Source: REBR01 sp033721915
GTDB lineage: Bacteria; Pseudomonadota; Gammaproteobacteria; Pseudomonadales; Oleiphilaceae
Direction of reading: 5' to 3'
DNA length: 35,156 bases
Assembly: GCA_033721915.1 (NCBI GenBank)
Contig: JAWWAC010000030.1
Span: forward strand, 1 to 35,156
Shown here: piece after piece, positions 9,230 through 17,079 of the stretch
Numbering within the stretch: the stretch's first letter is position 1
Layout: each line of letters begins with the position of its first letter
Notes under the pieces: generated by a model
Databases searched by the model: none
What the model was told of the DNA's origin: nothing
Seen by the model: only the letters and a program-made list of their open reading frames with translations
Translations under genes and position numbers: made by a program

Positions 9230-10020
9230 CCCTTGAATCCATGCTCTGGTGCGGGAAATTCGCCGCTTTTGACGGCGGCCGCGTAGGCGGCGATGGCACC
9301 GGCGATGGAGCCGCCTTCGGCCAGGAAGTCCTTGACGAAGCGGGGCCGCCGCCCCGGTGTCACGCCCAGCATATCGTGCAATACCAGTACCTGGCCATCG
9401 GTACCGGCGCCGGCACCAATGCCAATGACCGGCGCCTTGACGGCGGCGGTAATGCTCTGTGCCAGCGGGCTGGGCACGCACTCCAGCAGAATGATGTCGG
9501 CACCGGCCTGGTCCAGTGTGCAGGCAGCCTGGAGCATTTTCTCGGCGGCCGCCTCGTCACGGCCCTGAACCTTGTAGCCCCCCAGTTTGTGCACAAACTG
9601 GGGGGTGAGGCCGAGGTGGGCGCAGGTGGGGATGCCCCGCTCACTCAGCCCGCTGATGGTCTCCGCCATCCACTCGTCCCCTTCCAGCTTGACCACCTGG
9701 GCACCGGCGCGCATCAGCGTGGCGGCACTGTCGTAGGCCTGGGCGGTGGTGGCGTAGCTCATGAAGGGCATGTCCACCATCAGCAGGGCCCCCTGGTTGC
9801 CGGCGGCCACGCCGCGGCTGTGGTAGGCCATGTCCTCAAGGGTGACCGGCACCGTGCTGTCTTTGCCCTGCAGGACCATACCCAGTGAATCCCCCACCAG
9901 GATCACCTCCACGCCGGCGCTGCTGACCGCATGGGCGAAGGTGGCATCGTAGGCGGTCAGGCAGCTGAACTTCTCGCCACGGGCCTTCATGTCGGTCAGT
10001 GTGGGCAGTGTGACAGCCAT
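9226..10020 (-). CDS. panB: 3-methyl-2-oxobutanoate hydroxymethyltransferase
   Basis: Transfers a hydroxymethyl group from 5,10-methylene-THF to alpha-ketoisovalerate to make ketopantoate. The 264 residues are family length. Motifs seen are LTAYDATFA, VEVILVGDSLGMVLQG (metal Asp in GDS), VDMPFMSY, VKLEGDEW, HLGLTPQF and IGIGAGAGTDGQVLV. The start MAVTLPTLTDM has AGGAGAG immediately upstream. An in-frame ATG at 10119 would add 33 non-conserved residues. A perfect 28-base palindrome lies inside the gene at 9578-9605. It lies 109 bases downstream of folK and is coupled to panC. Confidence 0.97.
   Translation of the reverse strand: MAVTLPTLTDMKARGEKFSCLTAYDATFAHAVSSAGVEVILVGDSLGMVLQGKDSTVPVTLEDMAYHSRGVAAGNQGALLMVDMPFMSYATTAQAYDSAATLMRAGAQVVKLEGDEWMAETISGLSERGIPTCAHLGLTPQFVHKLGGYKVQGRDEAAAEKMLQAACTLDQAGADIILLECVPSPLAQSITAAVKAPVIGIGAGAGTDGQVLVLHDMLGVTPGRRPRFVKDFLAEGGSIAGAIAAYAAAVKSGEFPAPEHGFKG
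9578..9605. repeat. Perfect 28-base palindrome inside panB
   Basis: Six Cs, then AGTTTGTG, then CACAAACT, then six Gs: each half is the exact reverse complement of the other, with no loop. It is read in panB as the end of LTPQFVHKLGG, a conserved block, so the symmetry is made from ordinary codons. In the mRNA it could fold into a hairpin of about 12 bases. Confidence 0.85.
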
Positions 10021-10129
10021 GGTCTCTCCTCTTGGTTGGTCATTGGGCAAGGTTAATGGCCGCTGCGGGTGCTGGCAACCATTGCTGTTGTTACAGGCGC
10101 TGTGGCCGGGCCGGCTCACTTTCCCGGGG

Positions 10130-10621
10130 TCAGGTCCCGGGCAGGGGACTCAGTCCGTGGTCAGGGCACTGCTCGCGCAACCGGCTCAGTGGGGTGCCGT
10201 CTGGCAGGGTCAGCTGCGGCGCCAGATCCAGCAATGGCTGCAGCACAAAATCCCGCTGTGGCAGCTGGGGGTGTGGCACCTGCAGTCTGGGGTGGTCGAT
10301 GGACTCATGGCCGAACAGCAGCAGGTCCAGGTCCAGTGTGCGCGGGCCCCAGTGGCGCAGGCGCTGGCGGCCCTGGATCTGCTCGATGTGCTGCAGCCGG
10401 TCCAGCAGTTCCAGCGGCGTCAGCTCCGTGGCCAGTGCGGCGGCCAGGTTGAGGAAATCCGGCTGATCCTGGGGGCCCTGCGGGCGTGAACGGTAAACCG
10501 GTGAGGCCGCCAGCAGTTCCGAGCGGGGGAGCTGGGCCAGTGCCTGCAGTGCGTCCTGCAGCTGCACCAGGGGGTCGCCCTGGTTGCTGCCCAGTCCGAT
10601 ATAGGCGGTGGTCCGGTTCAT
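10130..10621 (-). CDS. folK: 2-amino-4-hydroxy-6-hydroxymethyldihydropteridine pyrophosphokinase
   Basis: Transfers pyrophosphate from ATP to hydroxymethyl-dihydropterin, just before dihydropteroate synthase in folate synthesis. The 163 residues are standard for HPPK. The complete signature is here: AYIGLGSNQGDP at the start, then RHWGPRTLDLDLLLFG with the two metal-binding aspartates, and PHPQLPQRDFVLQPL. This is the canonical copy, in contrast to the altered paralogue at 6092-6604. Its ATG overlaps the pcnB stop (ATGA), the same pcnB-folK pairing as in E. coli. Confidence 0.97.
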   Translation of the reverse strand: MNRTTAYIGLGSNQGDPLVQLQDALQALAQLPRSELLAASPVYRSRPQGPQDQPDFLNLAAALATELTPLELLDRLQHIEQIQGRQRLRHWGPRTLDLDLLLFGHESIDHPRLQVPHPQLPQRDFVLQPLLDLAPQLTLPDGTPLSRLREQCPDHGLSPLPGT

Positions 10622-11982
10622 GTGGTGCGCGGGCTGCGGCGGCGGCGTTTGCGGGGCTTGGTGGCGGGGGCCAGTGCCTTGATCATCTGCCGGCGCTGTT
10701 CCTCATCGGCGCTCTGGTACCGGGTCCACCAGTCACCCAGCCCGCCACAGTCCTCGCCGGCCCGTTCACGCACCAGCAGGAAGTCGTAGGCAGCCCGGAA
10801 GCGGGGGTGCTCCAGCAGCAGTTCGGCGCGGTTGCCCTGGCGTTTGGGCAGGCGCACCTGCAGCTCCCAGACTTCCTTCATGGGCACGGCAAAGCGTTTG
10901 GGTATGGCGATGGACTGGCTCTGGCGGGCCTGCACTTCGCTGGCGGCCTGGTGCAGCGCCTGGTAGTTGGGCTCGCCCCGTTCCAGGCGCTTGCGCCAGC
11001 TGACCCGCAACGCCGGCCAGAGCAGGGCGGCAAAGAGGAAATAGGGGGTGATGGGCTTGTTTTCCTGCACCCGGCGGTCGGTGTTGGCCAGTGCCTGGCG
11101 GATCACCTCGTCGGATTCCCCCTCTTCAAGGGCGCTGTCGGTGTCGGGAAACAGCGGCGCAAACAGGTCGTACTCCTGCAGCATCTGATAGGTGGCCTGA
11201 CCCTGTCCGGCGGTAAAGAGCTTGAGGATTTCCTCGAACAGCCGTGCCGGGGGGATGTCCCTGAGCAGGTGGGCCTGCTCGTGGATGGGGCCGGCGGTGT
11301 CCGGTGCGATCTCGAAGTCCAGCTTGACGGCAAAGCGGATGGCCCTGAGCATCCGCACCGGGTCTTCCCGGTAGCGGGTGGCCGGGTCGCCGATCAGGCG
11401 CAGCTGGCGGGCCTTGAGGTCACGCACGCCGTTGGCGTAGTCGTGCACGGAGAAGTCGCGGATGTCGTAGTACAGGGCGTTGACGGTGAAGTCCCGGCGC
11501 AATGCATCCTCTTCCTGGTTGCCGTAGACGTTGTCACGCAGCAGTCGGCCCTGGTCGTTCACGCTGTGCCCGGCCTTGTGCTTGGCGTCTTCCGGGTTGC
11601 CACGGAAGGTGGTGACCTCGATCATCTCGCGGCCAAACAGCACATGCACCAGTCGGAAACGCCGCCCGATCAGGCGTGAGTTGCGGAACAACTCGTGCAC
11701 CTGCTCCGGTGTGGCGTTGGTGGCAATGTCGTAATCCTTGGGGGAGAGACCCAGCAGAAGATCGCGCACGCCGCCGCCCACCAGGTAGGCATCGTAACCG
11801 CCCTTGTTGAGGCGGTGCAGGACCTTTTTGGCCGGCTCGCTGATGTCCTGCCGGGAGATGTTGTGTTCATCCCGGGGGATCACATGGAATACCGGTTCGG
11901 ATTGTGGTTCGGATGCGCCGCGTGCCATCTTGAAGACCTGTTGCAGCAGGGCGGTCAGCCCGTTTATGAGCGTCGCTAACAT
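10618..11982 (-). CDS. pcnB: Poly(A) polymerase I
   Basis: Adds poly(A) tails to RNA 3' ends, promoting decay of mRNAs and small regulatory RNAs. The 454 residues resemble E. coli PcnB. The nucleotidyltransferase head has LVGGGVRDLLLG (about 67-78) and the catalytic pair D83 and D85 in DYDIATNA; RRFRLVHVLFG, EVTTFRGN and EDALRRDFTVNALYYD follow. The C-terminus is a basic tail ending RKPRKRRRRSPRTT-like. The ATG at 11982 is the earliest possible, because an in-frame TGA precedes it, and it gives about 34 residues before VIPRDEHNISR, as in E. coli. The ribosome site is weak (AGGA about 13 bases upstream). Transcription may start in the gap after the crcZ terminator. Confidence 0.97.
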   Translation of the reverse strand: MLATLINGLTALLQQVFKMARGASEPQSEPVFHVIPRDEHNISRQDISEPAKKVLHRLNKGGYDAYLVGGGVRDLLLGLSPKDYDIATNATPEQVHELFRNSRLIGRRFRLVHVLFGREMIEVTTFRGNPEDAKHKAGHSVNDQGRLLRDNVYGNQEEDALRRDFTVNALYYDIRDFSVHDYANGVRDLKARQLRLIGDPATRYREDPVRMLRAIRFAVKLDFEIAPDTAGPIHEQAHLLRDIPPARLFEEILKLFTAGQGQATYQMLQEYDLFAPLFPDTDSALEEGESDEVIRQALANTDRRVQENKPITPYFLFAALLWPALRVSWRKRLERGEPNYQALHQAASEVQARQSQSIAIPKRFAVPMKEVWELQVRLPKRQGNRAELLLEHPRFRAAYDFLLVRERAGEDCGGLGDWWTRYQSADEEQRRQMIKALAPATKPRKRRRRSPRTT

Positions 11983-12102
11983 GGGTTCGATGGGTGTCCT
12001 GGGTCAATAAATCCCGCAAGTTTAACCGTTTCCGTCCGGGATGGCGAACCATGGCGGCTATGGCAGTCGGGGAGGGGGTACGGCGTGGGGCGCCTGGAAA
12101 TG

Positions 12103-12137
12103 AAAACGGGGCAGACCGCTGGGATCTGCCCCGTTTT
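12103..12137 (-). terminator. Strong intrinsic terminator of the crcZ-like RNA
   Basis: A 13-base perfect stem AAAACGGGGCAGA / TCTGCCCCGTTTT with a 9-base loop, continuing on the minus strand as TTTTCATTT. As the arms are A- and T-ended, it could work in both directions. It lies about 120 bases before pcnB and defines the 3' end of the RNA at about 12100. Confidence 0.85.
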
Positions 12138-12501
12138 AAGTGGTGAGACGCTTTATTGTTTTTAGAGGTTGCTGTCTTGTTTTTATTGGCTATGCCCTCC
12201 TCAGGGCAACTCCCCTTGGGGAGAGAAGACGAGCGGAGCGCTTTGAAGACGGGGAGCGGTAGTACGTGTGTCACCGTGACTCTTGACCCTGTCCGTGCTG
12301 CCTTGTGGCAGTTCTTGTGGGGACAGGCTACGGCAACTCGTGTGAATCCGCCAAAAAGCCCTGTACTCAAAACACTCAGTTCGTCGGCATCCGGTTCTTG
12401 TTGTTGTTGAGGATGCGGGTTGCAGCCTGTTGTTGTTGTTTTGGCTGCTGCTGTTGCTGCCCTTGTTGTTTTTATTGAGGCAGTCAATCTTCTTCTTATT
12501 G
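12103..12501 (-). ncRNA. crcZ: CrcZ-like small RNA (Hfq/Crc-titrating RNA of the CbrAB system)
   Basis: This is an RNA of about 400 bases with no credible protein frame, between cbrB and pcnB, which is where CrcZ (about 407 nt) lies in Pseudomonas. It contains A-rich CA motifs of the AAnAAnAA type that Hfq and Crc bind: 12489-12500 (AATAAGAAGAAG), 12463-12473 (AAAAACAACAA), 12429-12442 (AAAACAACAACAAC), 12394-12409 (TCAACAACAACAAGAA), 12175-12188 and 12151-12165. The motifs are clustered at the 5' and 3' ends. The middle holds several short hairpins, for example CTCCCC-AA-GGGGAG at 12210-12223 and GCCCT-4-AGGGC at 12194-12207. It starts 12 bases after a sigma-54 -12 element and ends at a strong terminator. 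In Pseudomonas, CrcZ sequesters Hfq/Crc and so lifts carbon catabolite repression; the same role is inferred here from position, length and motifs. Confidence 0.85.
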
Positions 12502-12512
12502 CCCCTGAGATA

Positions 12513-12527
12513 GCACTCGCCGTGCCA
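12513..12527 (-). promoter_or_regulatory. Sigma-54 promoter of crcZ
   Basis: Minus strand TGGCACG, 4 bases, GTGCTAT. It matches the sigma-54 consensus (TGGCACG-N4-TTGCWNN) except for one base, with the GG (-24) and GC (-12) exactly 12 bases apart. The predicted start is about 12501. CbrB, a sigma-54 activator, is encoded immediately upstream. Confidence 0.85.
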
Positions 12528-12566
12528 AAAGAAGCCAAGTTAGGGAAAACAGCGAGTTACAAAAAT

Positions 12567-12579
12567 TAAATCTGTGATT
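12567..12579 (-). promoter_or_regulatory. Candidate IHF site between CbrB sites and the crcZ promoter
   Basis: Minus strand AATCACAGATTTA matches the IHF consensus WATCAANNNNTTR with one mismatch, inside an AT-rich patch that is unusual for this region. Its place between the upstream activator sites and the sigma-54 promoter is where a DNA-bending site is expected. Confidence 0.55.
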
Positions 12580-12602
12580 TGTCCTTAGGGGACGCTGTGA
12601 AC

Positions 12603-12660
12603 TGTTACCAGGGCCAGCCAAATTCGGCTCTATTGTTTCGCGGGGTAACACCGGGTAACA
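12603..12660. promoter_or_regulatory. Candidate CbrB upstream activator sites
   Basis: Three copies of one hexamer: TGTTAC at 12603-12608 and its complement GTAACA at 12645-12650 and 12655-12660. The last two are 10 bases apart, one helical turn. TGTTAC/GTAACA half-sites are, from memory, those reported for CbrB in Pseudomonas. They lie about 100-160 bases upstream of the crcZ start, typical for an NtrC-family activator. Confidence 0.65.
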
Positions 12661-12703
12661 ATTGCCGACCCGAGGCAGATCCCTGGCCGGGGCGCGGCGG
12701 ATG

Positions 12704-14107
12704 TCAGTTCTGTGTGGCTTTCTTGCGCGGTATGCCCAGCCTCTGGCGGCGCTCCCAGAGGGATTTGCGGCTGATGCCGAGTTTCTGTGCCAGCTCGGTT
12801 TCGCTCATGCGGTCCTGGTTTTCCAGGACAAAGTGCTGGAAATAGTCTTCCAGTGACAGGTCGCTGGGGGGCTCTTCCTCGTCCTGTCCCTGTACCGCGC
12901 CGGGCTCTTCGCTGTTGACCAGCCCGGAGGGAATGCGCACCTCGTCTTCCTGGTCCAGGTCCAGCAGCTCCGGTGTGATGACATTGCCGTCACAGAGAAT
13001 GATGGCCCGTTCGATGGCATTTTCCAGCTCACGCACATTGCCCGGCCAGCGGTAAGTCTCGATCAGGCGCATGGCCTCGGGGGACAGGCTCAGGTGCCCG
13101 TGGCCGAGCTTGCTGGCGATGCGCTCGATAAACCGCTGTGCCAGCATCAGTATGTCCTCGCAGCGCTCGCGCAGCGGTGGCAGGCGGATCTGCATGACAT
13201 TGAGCCGGTAATAGAGGTCTTCCCGGAATTCCCCGGTGCGGGTCATGGCACGCAGGTTGCGGTGTGTGGCCGCTACCATGCGCACATCCACCTTGCGGCT
13301 CTGTGTGGAGCCGACACGGCGGATTTCCCCTTCCTGCAGCACCCGTAGCAGTCGTGCCTGGGCTTCTGCGGGCAGCTCGCCGATCTCGTCCAGGAACAGG
13401 GTGCCGCCATCGGCGGCCTCGATCAGGCCGGTGCGGGCGGAGACGGCGCCGGTAAAGGCGCCTTTCTCGTGGCCGAACAGCTCCGACTCAATGAGTGTCT
13501 CGGGGATGGCCGCGCAGTTGACCGAAATAATGGGGTGGCTTGCCCTGTGGTTGAGCTCATGCAGTGCCTGGGCGGCCAGTTCCTTGCCGGTGCCGGATTC
13601 GCCCATGATCAGCACCGTGGTGTCGGTGGGGGCGACCTTGCGGATCAGGCGGAAGACTTTCTGCATGGCTTCGCACTGGCCCACCATGATGCGGCTGGGG
13701 TCGCTGCTGGCGGCGCTGTCCGGTGCCCCCTCGCTGTCCGGCTCCGCTTTGGTGTCTTTATGCCGTGCCAGTATCTGCTGCACGGTGTCGAGCATTTCGT
13801 CGTGGTCGAATGGCTTGGCGATGTAGTCCACGGCGCCGAGCTTCATGGAGTCCACCGCCGATCGCAGGCTGGCGTAGCTGGTCATGATCAGCACCGGAAC
13901 CTTGCCGGCGCGGCGGATCAGCTCGGTGCCGGGGGCGCCGGGCAGGCGCAGGTCGGTGATAATCAGGTCAAACTGGTTCAGCTCGAAACGCTCGCAGGCG
14001 TCGGCGACGGATTCGGCGGTTTCCGCCTGGTAGTGATTGTGTTCCAGCAGTTTTTTCAGTGCTGCGCGAATCACCGCTTCGTCTTCCACGACAAGAATGC
14101 GACTCAT
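12704..14107 (-). CDS. cbrB: Sigma-54-dependent response regulator CbrB
   Basis: NtrC-family activator that takes phosphate from CbrA and drives sigma-54 promoters, chiefly that of crcZ, controlling the carbon/nitrogen balance. The 467 residues comprise a receiver domain (1-120, phospho-acceptor D52 in TDLRLPG, K98 in IAKPF), an AAA+ domain with Walker A GESGTGKE (169-176), the sigma-54 contact loop GAFTGA (216-221) and Walker B GGTLFLDEIGE (234-244), and a Fis-type helix-turn-helix ending SRKSLWERRQRLGIPRKK. The last motif is typical of CbrB. Its ATG overlaps the cbrA stop (ATGA). The neighbouring crcZ-like RNA and the transporter-type kinase support CbrB over NtrC or other family members. 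Confidence 0.95.
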   Translation of the reverse strand: MSRILVVEDEAVIRAALKKLLEHNHYQAETAESVADACERFELNQFDLIITDLRLPGAPGTELIRRAGKVPVLIMTSYASLRSAVDSMKLGAVDYIAKPFDHDEMLDTVQQILARHKDTKAEPDSEGAPDSAASSDPSRIMVGQCEAMQKVFRLIRKVAPTDTTVLIMGESGTGKELAAQALHELNHRASHPIISVNCAAIPETLIESELFGHEKGAFTGAVSARTGLIEAADGGTLFLDEIGELPAEAQARLLRVLQEGEIRRVGSTQSRKVDVRMVAATHRNLRAMTRTGEFREDLYYRLNVMQIRLPPLRERCEDILMLAQRFIERIASKLGHGHLSLSPEAMRLIETYRWPGNVRELENAIERAIILCDGNVITPELLDLDQEDEVRIPSGLVNSEEPGAVQGQDEEEPPSDLSLEDYFQHFVLENQDRMSETELAQKLGISRKSLWERRQRLGIPRKKATQN

Positions 14108-17079
14108 ACCGATGGATCCCGGTTGTCTGACTGTGTTGGCTGTGGCATTTCCGCTGGGGCGGCTGGCAGCTTGAGGCGAATGCAGGTGCCACGCTGACGG
14201 AGCGGGTCCGTGGGGCTGTCCACCTGGACATTGCCGTAATGTTCTTCAATGATGCTGTAAACCAGTGACAGGCCCAGCCCGGTTCCCTTGTCCGGGCCCT
14301 TGGTGGTAAAGAAGGGCTCGAAGATGTGTTCCCTCTGATCGGCGGGGATGCCACTGCCCTGATCACAGACATCAATCATAGCCGAGTGGCCGTCGAGGTT
14401 TCCACTGATGTCGATGGCGCTGCCATCCGGTGAGGCGTCCCGGGCGTTGGCCAGCAGGTTAATGAATACCTGCACCAGGCGCTGCTCATTGCCCAACACC
14501 ATCAACTGTGGCGGGCAGTGGTTGCGGTACTGGATATCCCTCTCCTTGTCCCCCAGGGACAGCAGGTTGATGGCCTCCTGGACACAGCGGTGTATGGGCA
14601 CCGGCTCATGGGGGTTGTGGGCGGCGTGATGGCCGGCCCGGGCAAAGTTCATCAGTGATTGCTGGATGCTGGAAATCCGCCTGGTCTGCACCAGAATCTG
14701 CTCCGCCGTCTCCAGCACGTTTTCATCGTCGGTTTCCAGCTTCAGGTTCTGGGCCAGGCAGGCAATGCCGGTGACCGGATTGCCCACCTCGTGGGCCACA
14801 CCGGCGGCCAGGCGACCCACCGAGGCCAGCCGCTCACTGTGGATCAGCTCGTCCTCAAGCAGCCGCGCCTCGGTCTGGTCCTCCACCAGTATCACGGTGC
14901 CCCCCTCCAGATGGTCAGGACCGCCAATGGCGGACTTGTGCAGGTTCAGCCAGTGGGGCAGGCCGTCCACTTCCACCCGGTGTTTGGGCAGGTGCTCCGT
15001 GTCGCTGCCATTGAACTCCCACAGCAGGGGGCCCCATGGGGGTGGAAGGCTGTGCAGTGTGGCGCCGATGACGTCCCGGGCGTCGATGCCGGTCAGCACC
15101 TCCATGGCCTGGTTCCACATCAGCAGCTCGTCGTCATTGCCCACGGAGCAGGCGGCCACCGGCAGGTTCTGCAGGATCTGGCGGTAGTGGCGGCGCAGTG
15201 TGTCCAGTTCGGCCGCCAGTCCGGTGAGACGGGATTTGTAGTCTTCCAGTGCGGTTTCCACAAAGTGGATGTCCTGTCCGGGGCGGCTGCCACCCAGTGG
15301 CTTGAAGCCCAGGTGGCGGCGGATAATGTCGCTGGCCATGGCCGGGCCCAGCAGACCCGAGAGGTTGGCCTCCAGCTGGTCACGCAGGCGCCGTAGCGGG
15401 TAGGGCCGGTACTCCACGGCGGGCAGGTTGAGCTGGGCCAGTGCCTGTGTGACCTCCCGCTGGGCCACGGCATCCCCCAGTGGCACCGCCAGCTGCACCT
15501 TGAACTCCTCCGACGAGGCGGCCAGCAGCTCACGCCGCTGGGGCCGTGACAGGGCCCCCATGGAGCAGGACTGGGCGGCGCTCTGCTCGTCGGCATGGGT
15601 GCTGGTCACCAGGGACACCAGGGCAAACACCATCACATTCAGGGACAGTGACAGGAAGGTGTAAATGTGCCAGTTGTCCGGGTTCGCCGGATCCGCCACG
15701 GCCATGCCCAATAACGTCATCAGGTTGGTGTCAAAGGTCATGGGCATCACCAGTGTGACCAGCCACAGGCCGATGCCTGTCAGCAGCCCGGCGATCACCC
15801 CCTTGCTGTTGCCCTCTGGCCAGTAGATGACGCCCAGCACCCCGGGCAGCAGCTGCAGGACGCCGGCCAGTGCCACCACCCCCAGTACGGACAGGTCCAG
15901 CCGGTAGCCAATGAGGTAATGAAAGCCCAGTGCCGCCAGTATGATGGCGGCGATCAGCAACCGCTTGGTCCACTGCAGCCAGGTGTAGATGTTGTGCTTT
16001 TCCCGCGGCGGGTAGACCGGCAGCACCAGGTGGTTCAGCAGCATTCCGGCCAGTGCCAGCGTCAGTACGATCATCAGGGCGCTGGCGGCGGACATGCCGG
16101 CCACGTAGGCCAGCAGTGTCATGCCCCTGGACTCGAGGATCTGCCCCACCCCCACGGCGAAATAATCCGGCGACAGGGACACATCGAGGCGGATGCCGGC
16201 CCAGAGTATGACCGGTACCGGCAGTGCCAGCAGCAGCAGGTAAAGGGGCAGCCCCCAGCTGGCCCTGGCCAGGGCCCTGGGGCTGGGGTTTTCCGTGAAG
16301 GTCATGTGGAACATGTGGGGCATGACCAGTACCGCCGCGAAAGACACCAGCAGCAGGGCGCGCCAGTTACCATCCCCCATGTGCCGCTCCAGGGCCCTGA
16401 CATCGGGCGCCTGTGACTGCAGCCAGGCATCCAGCCCGCCCAGGCCGTCAAAGACACTGAACAGCAGCATGGCACCCAGCACCAGCATGGCCACCAGCTT
16501 TACCAGGGCCTCGAAGGCGATGGCCATGACCAGCCCCTCGTGGCTTTCCACACCGTGGTGGTGGCGCGCGCCAAAGAGCACCGCAAACACCACCACGATG
16601 CCACTGAACAGCAGCGCCAGAATCTGCCCGCTGGACTGGGGGGAGAGGATGGCCAGGGCGTTGGCAACCGCCTGTATCTGCAAACCCAGCAGGGAAATGA
16701 TGGCGGCGGCGGAGCACAGTGTGACCAGTGTGCCGGCCCACTGGCTGCGGTAGCGGAAGGTGAACAGGTCGGCCAGTGAGGTGAGCTGGTAGGAGCGGGC
16801 GATGCGCAGTATCGGGTGCAGCAGCACCGGCGCCAGCAGGAAGGCACCGCAGATGCCCAGGTAATAGGCCAGGTAGCCGTAGCCGTAATCGTTGGCCATG
16901 GCGACGGCGCCGAAGACCGCCCAGGCGCCGGCGTAGACACCCAGGCTGAGTATGTACACCAGGGGGTGGCGGGCCCAGTGGCGGGGGATCAGGCCCCGCT
17001 CCGTGGCCTGGGCGATGGCAAACAGCAGCGCCAGATAGGCACTGCTGAGCAACAGCAGCTGGGTGAGGCTAAAATTCAT
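14104..17079 (-). CDS. cbrA: Sensor histidine kinase CbrA with transporter-like N-terminus
   Basis: Membrane kinase that phosphorylates CbrB. The 991 residues have a long N-terminal sodium:solute symporter-like part (about residues 1-500, around a dozen membrane helices, beginning MNFSLTQLLLLSSAYLALL). A cytoplasmic linker and a PAS-like domain around LPVAACSVGNDDELLMWNQ follow, then a HisKA domain with phospho-accepting H763 in GVAHEVGNP, and an ATPase domain with N-box INLLANARDAS, G1 DQGSGIP and G2 KGTGLGLSLVYSI. This SSS-PAS-kinase order is specific to CbrA-type sensors, where the symporter part transports or senses amino acids such as histidine. It overlaps both cbrX upstream (11 bases) and cbrB downstream (4 bases), so the three are coupled. 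Confidence 0.96.
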   Translation of the reverse strand: MNFSLTQLLLLSSAYLALLFAIAQATERGLIPRHWARHPLVYILSLGVYAGAWAVFGAVAMANDYGYGYLAYYLGICGAFLLAPVLLHPILRIARSYQLTSLADLFTFRYRSQWAGTLVTLCSAAAIISLLGLQIQAVANALAILSPQSSGQILALLFSGIVVVFAVLFGARHHHGVESHEGLVMAIAFEALVKLVAMLVLGAMLLFSVFDGLGGLDAWLQSQAPDVRALERHMGDGNWRALLLVSFAAVLVMPHMFHMTFTENPSPRALARASWGLPLYLLLLALPVPVILWAGIRLDVSLSPDYFAVGVGQILESRGMTLLAYVAGMSAASALMIVLTLALAGMLLNHLVLPVYPPREKHNIYTWLQWTKRLLIAAIILAALGFHYLIGYRLDLSVLGVVALAGVLQLLPGVLGVIYWPEGNSKGVIAGLLTGIGLWLVTLVMPMTFDTNLMTLLGMAVADPANPDNWHIYTFLSLSLNVMVFALVSLVTSTHADEQSAAQSCSMGALSRPQRRELLAASSEEFKVQLAVPLGDAVAQREVTQALAQLNLPAVEYRPYPLRRLRDQLEANLSGLLGPAMASDIIRRHLGFKPLGGSRPGQDIHFVETALEDYKSRLTGLAAELDTLRRHYRQILQNLPVAACSVGNDDELLMWNQAMEVLTGIDARDVIGATLHSLPPPWGPLLWEFNGSDTEHLPKHRVEVDGLPHWLNLHKSAIGGPDHLEGGTVILVEDQTEARLLEDELIHSERLASVGRLAAGVAHEVGNPVTGIACLAQNLKLETDDENVLETAEQILVQTRRISSIQQSLMNFARAGHHAAHNPHEPVPIHRCVQEAINLLSLGDKERDIQYRNHCPPQLMVLGNEQRLVQVFINLLANARDASPDGSAIDISGNLDGHSAMIDVCDQGSGIPADQREHIFEPFFTTKGPDKGTGLGLSLVYSIIEEHYGNVQVDSPTDPLRQRGTCIRLKLPAAPAEMPQPTQSDNRDPSV

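Noticed and set aside
10486..11679. Long plus-strand open frame (397 codons) opposite pcnB
   Set aside because: Antisense shadow; pcnB shows its catalytic motifs in frame.
12394..12473. GTT-rich runs resembling a trinucleotide microsatellite
   Set aside because: On the minus strand these are spaced AAC-rich motifs separated by unrelated sequence, within a promoter-terminator unit. The Hfq/Crc-motif reading explains their pattern and position better than slippage repeats.
11867..12538. A long minus-strand open frame (223 codons) across the pcnB start and the intergenic gap
   Set aside because: It overlaps the N-terminal coding part of pcnB in another frame, crosses the crcZ terminator hairpin, and shows low-complexity residues with no family resemblance.
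16260..16276. GGCCCTGGCCAGGGCC palindrome inside cbrA
   Set aside because: A 16-base GC palindrome is expected by chance in GC-rich coding sequence and has no positional meaning.
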